From: JAXLQL01 sp046331625
GTDB taxonomy: Bacteria > Acidobacteriota > Terriglobia > Bryobacterales > Bryobacteraceae
Length of the DNA stretch: 64,000 nucleotides
Reading direction: 5' to 3'
Assembly (NCBI GenBank): GCA_046331625.1
Contig: JAXLQL010000009.1
Location: 124,001-188,000 of the forward strand
Shown: one piece after another, positions 60,045 through 64,000 of the stretch
Layout: every line of letters starts with the position of its first letter
Numbering within the stretch: the first letter of the stretch is position 1
Notes under the pieces: generated by a model
What the model saw: the letters and a program-made list of their open reading frames with translations, nothing else
Told to the model about the DNA's origin: nothing
The model's database searches: none
Position numbers and translations under genes: made by a program

Positions 60045-60082
60045 CGCGCGGCTGGTACGATGAAGAGAACCCGCGCCCCTCG

Positions 60083-61228
60083 ATGAGCCAACTCTTCCGC
60101 TCCTGGATCGAAGTTTCCCGCTCCCGCATCGCCGCAAACTATCTCGCAGTGTGCAATGCGGTGGGTCCGGGCGTGGACGTGTGTCCGGTGGTGAAAGCCG
60201 ACGCCTACCGCCACGGCGCGGTGGAAGTGGCTCGCGTGCTGTGCCGCAAGGGCGCGCGCTGGCTGGCCGTTTCGAGCGCCGAGGAAGGCGTCGCGCTGCG
60301 GCGCGCGGGTGTGGGCGAACCGCGGATCCTGGTGATGGCGGACTTCCTCCCGTTCGAGCGCGATTCCATCGCGGAGCATCGGCTCACGCCCGTGCTGCAT
60401 TCTCTCGAGGATATTGCGCAGCTCGATCGCCTGGCCGAGCGCAAGCAAGCGAGCATCCACTATCACCTCAAGATCGATTCCGGAATGGGGCGGCTGGGAA
60501 CACGGGCCACGCCGGAGGAAATCCTCACGGCCGTGCGCGCGTCGCCACGCGTGAAGCTCGAAGGCATCATGACGCATTTCGCCTCGGCCGCCGACTACAC
60601 GCGCGACCAAAGCGATGCGCAGACGGAATACTTCGACGCAGTGGAAGGCGCGTTGGCAGCCGCGCTGCCCGAGCGTCCGCTCGCGCACATGTCGAGCACG
60701 ATCGCCGTCGCTTATGGACGCCGCGCGAGTTGGAAGCGCCTTGTCAGGCCCGGCCACGCGATCTACGGATATGTTTCGCCGGTACGCGTGAAAGCTGGCG
60801 AGGCCGCGCCGCCGAATCTGCTCGACGTGAAGCCCGCGCTCAGTTGGAAGGCGGCCATTCTCGCAGTGAAAGACGTACCGGCGGGAACTCGCATCGGCTA
60901 TGGCGCGATGTTCACCGCGGATCGGCCCATGCGCATCGGGATCCTGGCGGCGGGCTACGCGGACGGCATCCCGCACCGGCTTTCGAACAAAGGCCGCGTG
61001 ATCGCCGCCGGGCAGTTCACGCAGATTCTGGGAGCCGTGTCGATGGATGTGACCACGATCGATCTCTCGCACGCTCCTCACATGGCGCCTGGAGACGCGG
61101 TGACGCTGCTCGGCGAAGAGGGCGAGTGCTCGCAGGACGCGCAGCAGATGGCGCGCATGGCGGGTACGATCTCCTACAGCTTGCTGTGCGGTATCTCGGC
61201 GCGCGTGCATCGGGTCTACGTGGACTGA
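60083..61228 (+). CDS. alr: Alanine racemase
   Basis: A 381-residue fold-type III PLP enzyme that makes D-alanine for peptidoglycan. The PLP lysine is in 'VCPVVKADAYRHGAVEVA'. 'KIDSGMGRLGTR' and 'GAVSMDVTTIDLS' are the conserved blocks, with the catalytic Tyr in 'TISYSLLCGISARVHRVYV' (~residue 367). I chose ATG 60083, where the conserved start 'SWIEVSRSRIAANYLAV' follows directly. TACGAT at 60056-60061 is a possible -10, giving a ~15-nt leader. Length matches the family. Confidence 0.94.
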   Translation: MSQLFRSWIEVSRSRIAANYLAVCNAVGPGVDVCPVVKADAYRHGAVEVARVLCRKGARWLAVSSAEEGVALRRAGVGEPRILVMADFLPFERDSIAEHRLTPVLHSLEDIAQLDRLAERKQASIHYHLKIDSGMGRLGTRATPEEILTAVRASPRVKLEGIMTHFASAADYTRDQSDAQTEYFDAVEGALAAALPERPLAHMSSTIAVAYGRRASWKRLVRPGHAIYGYVSPVRVKAGEAAPPNLLDVKPALSWKAAILAVKDVPAGTRIGYGAMFTADRPMRIGILAAGYADGIPHRLSNKGRVIAAGQFTQILGAVSMDVTTIDLSHAPHMAPGDAVTLLGEEGECSQDAQQMARMAGTISYSLLCGISARVHRVYVD

Positions 61229-61253
61229 CCGGGCTTTGACACAATCGAACAAG

Positions 61254-61610
61254 ATGCAGAATGTCCAGATTTTCGGCGTGAAGAAGTCTTCCGCTACGCG
61301 CGCGGCGGAACGGTTTTTCAAGGAGCGCGGCGTCGCGATCCAACTAGTGGACCTCGACAGGAAGCCGATGGCGCCGGGCGAAATCAAGCGCTTCGTCGAC
61401 CGCTTCGGGATGGAGGCGCTGATGGATGCCGAGGGCAAGGCTTACGTCGACGCGGGGCTGAAGTACTTGCGTGTTTCAAACGCCGAGTTGCTGCACCGCA
61501 TCGAAAAAGATGCGGCGTTGCTGAAGCTGCCGCTGGTCCGGTTCGGGAACAAGCTGGCGGTGGGGCATGATGAGGAGAGTTGGAAGGCGATGGCGGCGGA
61601 AGCGCCGTAA
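61254..61610 (+). CDS. ArsC/Spx-like thioredoxin-fold protein
   Basis: A 118-residue protein. 'VQIFGVKKSSATRAAERFFKERGVAIQLVDLDRKPMAPGEI' follows the ArsC/Spx/YffB pattern, but the N-terminal active-site Cys is replaced (V-K-K-S-S), so arsenate reductase activity is unlikely. 'LLKLPLVRFGNKLAVGHDEESWK' is the conserved C-terminal block. ATG 61254 was preferred over TTG 61236; CACAAT ends 8 nt before it. It may be a redox-inactive regulator or a glutathione-type partner. Sits 25 bp after alr. Confidence 0.8.
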   Translation: MQNVQIFGVKKSSATRAAERFFKERGVAIQLVDLDRKPMAPGEIKRFVDRFGMEALMDAEGKAYVDAGLKYLRVSNAELLHRIEKDAALLKLPLVRFGNKLAVGHDEESWKAMAAEAP

Positions 61611-61665
61611 CCCCTGGGTCCGCGTATCAGCCTCGTATGAGCAACGTGCACGCCGGCGCGGCGAT

Positions 61666-62046
61666 CTAGATTCGTTCGATCAGCACGTCGGCAGCATGAG
61701 CCGCCAACGCTTCCAGGTCGTCGGGATCGGACGTGAGCACGGTCCCTCCGGGTTCCGCGAATGCCACGACAAGCGCATCGACGGCTGACCCACGACGCGC
61801 CAGCCGCCGTAGTAGGGCTGCTCGCCGCGCGAGCGGTTCAGGAACCGCAGCGGCGATCTCACAGGTCTCGAGAAATCGATTCTCGTTTGCGTCACGTCCC
61901 GCATGCCCCTGCAAGCACTCCACGAGAACCACTGCGGGCACCGTAGGCGGCCATAAGCCCTCCCCGCGCAGGGCGCCGATCAGGGCTAGAGCGTGGCGCG
62001 ACCGTTCCGCTAGCCGGCTTACCGCCCCCGAGTCCAAGATCAACAT
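61666..62046 (-). CDS. VapC-type PIN-domain RNase toxin
   Basis: A 126-residue protein. The PIN acidic residues are visible: 'LILDSGAVSRLAE' (first Asp), 'PAVVLVECLQG' (Glu) and 'GSAVDALVVAFAE' with 'LTSDPDDLEALAA' (Asp cluster). The open reading frame is intact and of standard length, so the toxin should be active. Lies 16 bp downstream of the VapB gene, the usual antitoxin-first order. Confidence 0.85.
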   Translation of the reverse strand: MLILDSGAVSRLAERSRHALALIGALRGEGLWPPTVPAVVLVECLQGHAGRDANENRFLETCEIAAAVPEPLARRAALLRRLARRGSAVDALVVAFAEPGGTVLTSDPDDLEALAAHAADVLIERI

Positions 62047-62062
62047 GCGATCAACACAGCCC

Positions 62063-62311
62063 CTAGCCGGCCTTCCGATCCTTGCGACCGGCGATTCGTT
62101 GGGCTACGGCGGCCGCGCGGGCGCGCTCTCGAGGTGCGGGCTGACCCACCTCTGCCGCGAGTTCAGATGTGTAGCGCCGGCTGGCGGACTCTAGCTTCCG
62201 GCGACGCACTTCATTGCGCACGGCTTCCTGAAGAAGCTCGGATGCAGCCAGCCGGCGCTCTTTCACGATTTCGTAGAGATCCGTTGGAAGATAGACCTGC
62301 ATGCGCGGCAT
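62063..62311 (-). CDS. VapB-type antitoxin
   Basis: An 82-residue protein. 'MQVYLPTDLYEIVKERRLAASELLQEAVRNEVRRRK' has the ribbon-helix-helix pattern of CopG-like antitoxins; the tail is charged. TATACT on the minus strand (62323-62318) lies exactly 6 nt before ATG 62311, the leaderless spacing seen elsewhere in this window, which favours this start over ATG 62302. The promoter may include the GTATAC palindrome, a possible autorepression site. Partner toxin at 61666. Confidence 0.8.
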   Translation of the reverse strand: MPRMQVYLPTDLYEIVKERRLAASELLQEAVRNEVRRRKLESASRRYTSELAAEVGQPAPRERARAAAVAQRIAGRKDRKAG

Positions 62312-62409
62312 GCGCCTAGTATACATACATTCGCTCACTCTCCGGGCTCGTTGGTGCCTGGCCCTCGTTGGCCGCGGCATTTTCGCGCGACGCATTTATC
62401 GGTCCCTAT

Positions 62410-62755
62410 CGGTGGGCGGCAGTTTCAACTGGCCGGTCCGAAACATTTCCAGGGGATCCCGTGGGTGGGCAGAAGGGTTCGAGCGCCGGGATAAACCGGC
62501 ATGTTGTAGGGGATGAAAGAGCCCTACAGGAAAGGAGTAGCGATCCATCCTGACCTCGAGTCTTGCGGCGGCCGTCGCGAGGCGGCAGCCGAAGCGTAGA
62601 CAGAGGCACTGGTGGGCCGGGTATTGAGCTTCGAGAATTGAACTGGAGATGCCGACCTTGTGATCCCAAGGGGAAGGCAACATCGGTTCGGCCGCAAACG
62701 CGAGGCCGGGTCGAATCTCCCGTAGTCGCAGACCCCGGGCACGCCACGAAACAAC
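62410..62755 (+). ncRNA. Group II intron, 5' ribozyme portion
   Basis: No protein is convincing between the VapB promoter and the reverse-transcriptase start. The stretch carries features of group II intron domain I-IV RNA: GTGGGTGGGCAGAAGG-like joining segments, a GCCGG-N6-CCGGC hairpin (62484-62499) and the stem TGTAGGG-N10-CCCTACA (62505-62528) with the loop GATGAAAGAG. The 5' boundary is uncertain (anywhere 62340-62470); the 3' domains V-VI would lie beyond the window. Confidence 0.6.
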
Positions 62756-64000
62756 ATGCACGAGAACCGGGAAACCTCCGTTGTCCCTGCCGACTCAGCA
62801 GGGCGGTCCGGGAAGGTGAATAGCCATGAGCCGGGCATGCACGCAGCGGAGGAGTCGGACCGCGACGAAGTACCGATGAACCAGCCGAACAAAGAGGCGC
62901 AAGCTTCGGCGGAGGTTGGGGAGGGAAGGTCGCGGAGCAAGGAGAACATCGGTCAGCCACACACGCTACCGGCACAGAACGGGGAACGCGTGTCCCAGGG
63001 GCTGATCGGTGTGCGCCGAGCGGCGCGGGAAAGGAAGCAGGAACGGTTCACTTCGCTGCTCCACCATGTGACGGTCCATCTGCTGCGGGCCAGCTTCTAC
63101 GCGTTAAAGCCGAAGGCTGCGCCAGGGGTGGATGGAATGACATGGCAGGAGTATGAAGACGGGTTGGAGGGCCGGTTGACCGACCTTCACGCCCGTATTC
63201 ACCGGGCAGCGTATCGGGCACAGCCATCACGAAGAGTCTGTATACCGAAGGCCGACGGCAAGCAAAGGCCGTTGGGCATCGCGAGCTTGGAGGGCAAGAT
63301 TGTTCAACAGGCCGTGGTGACCGTCCTCAATGAGATTTACGAGGTGGACTTCCGGGGCTTTTCCTACGGGTTCCGGCCTGGACGCAATCCACACCAAGCG
63401 CTCGATGCGCTGAACGTGGGGATCGTCCGGAAGCAAGTGAACTGGATTCTCGATGCGGACATCAAGGGCTTCTTTGACAACGTCAGTCACGAATGGCTGA
63501 TGAAGTTTCTGGGGCACCGCATTGCAGATCGCCGGATACTCCGCCTGATCCAGAAATGGTTGACGGCGGGGGTTCTGGAAGACGGCGAGAGATCGGACAC
63601 CGAGCAGGGCACTCCGCAAGGGGCGGTGGTCTCGCCGCTGCTGGCGAACGTGTACCTGCACTACGTGTTCGATCTGTGGGCAGAGGTCTGGCGCGAGAAA
63701 GTGGCGAGCGGCGACATGATTGTCGTCCGCTACGCGGATGATCTTGTGGCCGGATTCCAGCATCGAGCCGATGCCGAGCGGTTCCTGAAGGAGTTTCAGG
63801 AGCGGCTGGCGAAGTTCGGGTTGGAACTCCATCCAGGCAAGACGCGGCTGATCGAGTTCGGGCGGCAAGCCTGGCAAAACCGGAAACGGGGCAACCAGGC
63901 CAAGCTCGCAACGTTCACGTTCCTTGGGTTCACGCATTACTGCGGAGAGAACTCGAAAGGCTATTTCCAGGTGTGGAGGGAAACTGCGACAAAGCGGATG
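62756..64000 (+). CDS. ltrA: Group II intron reverse transcriptase/maturase, truncated by window end
   Basis: 415 codons visible, with no stop before the window edge. ATG 62756 opens 'MHENRETSVVP', the usual start in this intron class. RT blocks: 'APGVDGMTWQEY', 'CIPKADGKQRPLGIASLEGKIVQ', 'FRGFSYGFRPGRNPHQAL', 'NWILDADIKGFFDNVSHEW', 'GTPQGAVVSPLLANVYLHYVFD' and the catalytic 'VVRYADDLVAG'. All appear intact. The maturase X domain and any HNH endonuclease fall outside the window. It supports splicing and retro-homing of its own intron. Confidence 0.92.
   Translation, partial: MHENRETSVVPADSAGRSGKVNSHEPGMHAAEESDRDEVPMNQPNKEAQASAEVGEGRSRSKENIGQPHTLPAQNGERVSQGLIGVRRAARERKQERFTSLLHHVTVHLLRASFYALKPKAAPGVDGMTWQEYEDGLEGRLTDLHARIHRAAYRAQPSRRVCIPKADGKQRPLGIASLEGKIVQQAVVTVLNEIYEVDFRGFSYGFRPGRNPHQALDALNVGIVRKQVNWILDADIKGFFDNVSHEWLMKFLGHRIADRRILRLIQKWLTAGVLEDGERSDTEQGTPQGAVVSPLLANVYLHYVFDLWAEVWREKVASGDMIVVRYADDLVAGFQHRADAERFLKEFQERLAKFGLELHPGKTRLIEFGRQAWQNRKRGNQAKLATFTFLGFTHYCGENSKGYFQVWRETATKRM

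Noticed and set aside
1..64000. CRISPR arrays, tRNA or rRNA genes
   Set aside because: No regularly spaced repeats or cloverleaf/rRNA landmarks were seen in the intergenic regions.

Overview
The window looks like a chromosomal segment of a high-GC acidobacterium, probably of the Solibacter/Bryobacter type. This is inferred from gene content: paired DUF1549/DUF1553 and DUF1501 genes, a PadR gene next to a membrane protein with an ADOP-like N-terminus, a winged-helix/PD40 sensor protein, a remnant of an Oar-type TonB-dependent receptor, and a member of the GPRTPEGK-motif family. I saw no rRNA, tRNA, CRISPR array or prophage module.

Layout. 1-7.1 kb: housekeeping and stress genes (secreted or unknown proteins, a HAD hydrolase, an M48 protease, ilvE, a bifunctional RelA/SpoT enzyme, a DUF971 protein). 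7.1-9.1 kb: an unusual AlbA_2/HATPase/TPR fusion protein. 9.1-12.2 kb: a small catabolic set (amidohydrolase, MFS transporter, RraA-like protein). 12.3-12.9 kb: a MazEF-type toxin-antitoxin pair. 12.9-33.2 kb (minus strand): a 16-gene, tightly overlapping exopolysaccharide operon. It runs wza-like, wzc-like, glycosyltransferases, an asnB-type amidotransferase, two methyltransferases, two Wzy/ligase-like proteins, a Wzx flippase and a WecA-like initiating transferase. A TPR/carbohydrate-binding-like protein is divergent from it. 34.6-35.6 kb: a decayed TonB receptor fragment and a PIN toxin/antitoxin pair. 35.7-48.1 kb: two exported DUF1549/DUF1553 + DUF1501 modules, one on each strand and meeting tail to tail. 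One carries an NHL propeller and an FGE-like protein; the other carries a Tat-exported enolase-superfamily enzyme and a PQQ propeller with an EF-hand. 48.1-53.1 kb: REP-like repeats, the GPRTPEGK gene, the winged-helix/PD40 protein, PadR and a membrane protein. 53.1-57.8 kb: RNase III, two exported TPR proteins, an alpha/beta hydrolase and a CBS-TM-BON protein. 57.9-62.3 kb: a VapBC pair with a decayed toxin, a Crp/Fnr regulator, a ferredoxin, a DUF503 protein, alanine racemase, an ArsC-like protein and an intact VapBC pair. 62.4-64.0 kb: a group II intron whose reverse transcriptase runs off the window.

Cross-cutting signals. Several genes lack a Shine-Dalgarno sequence and instead have a TAnnnT hexamer exactly 6 nt (sometimes 7-8 nt) before the start codon, as expected for leaderless mRNAs. 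A perfect TGAC-N4-GTCA palindrome lies between the Crp/Fnr gene and the ferredoxin gene, at a spacing that fits class II activation. The exopolysaccharide genes together form a plausible complete Wzx/Wzy pathway: WecA-like priming, glycosyltransferases and modifying enzymes, flipping, polymerisation, and export by the Wza/Wzc pair.
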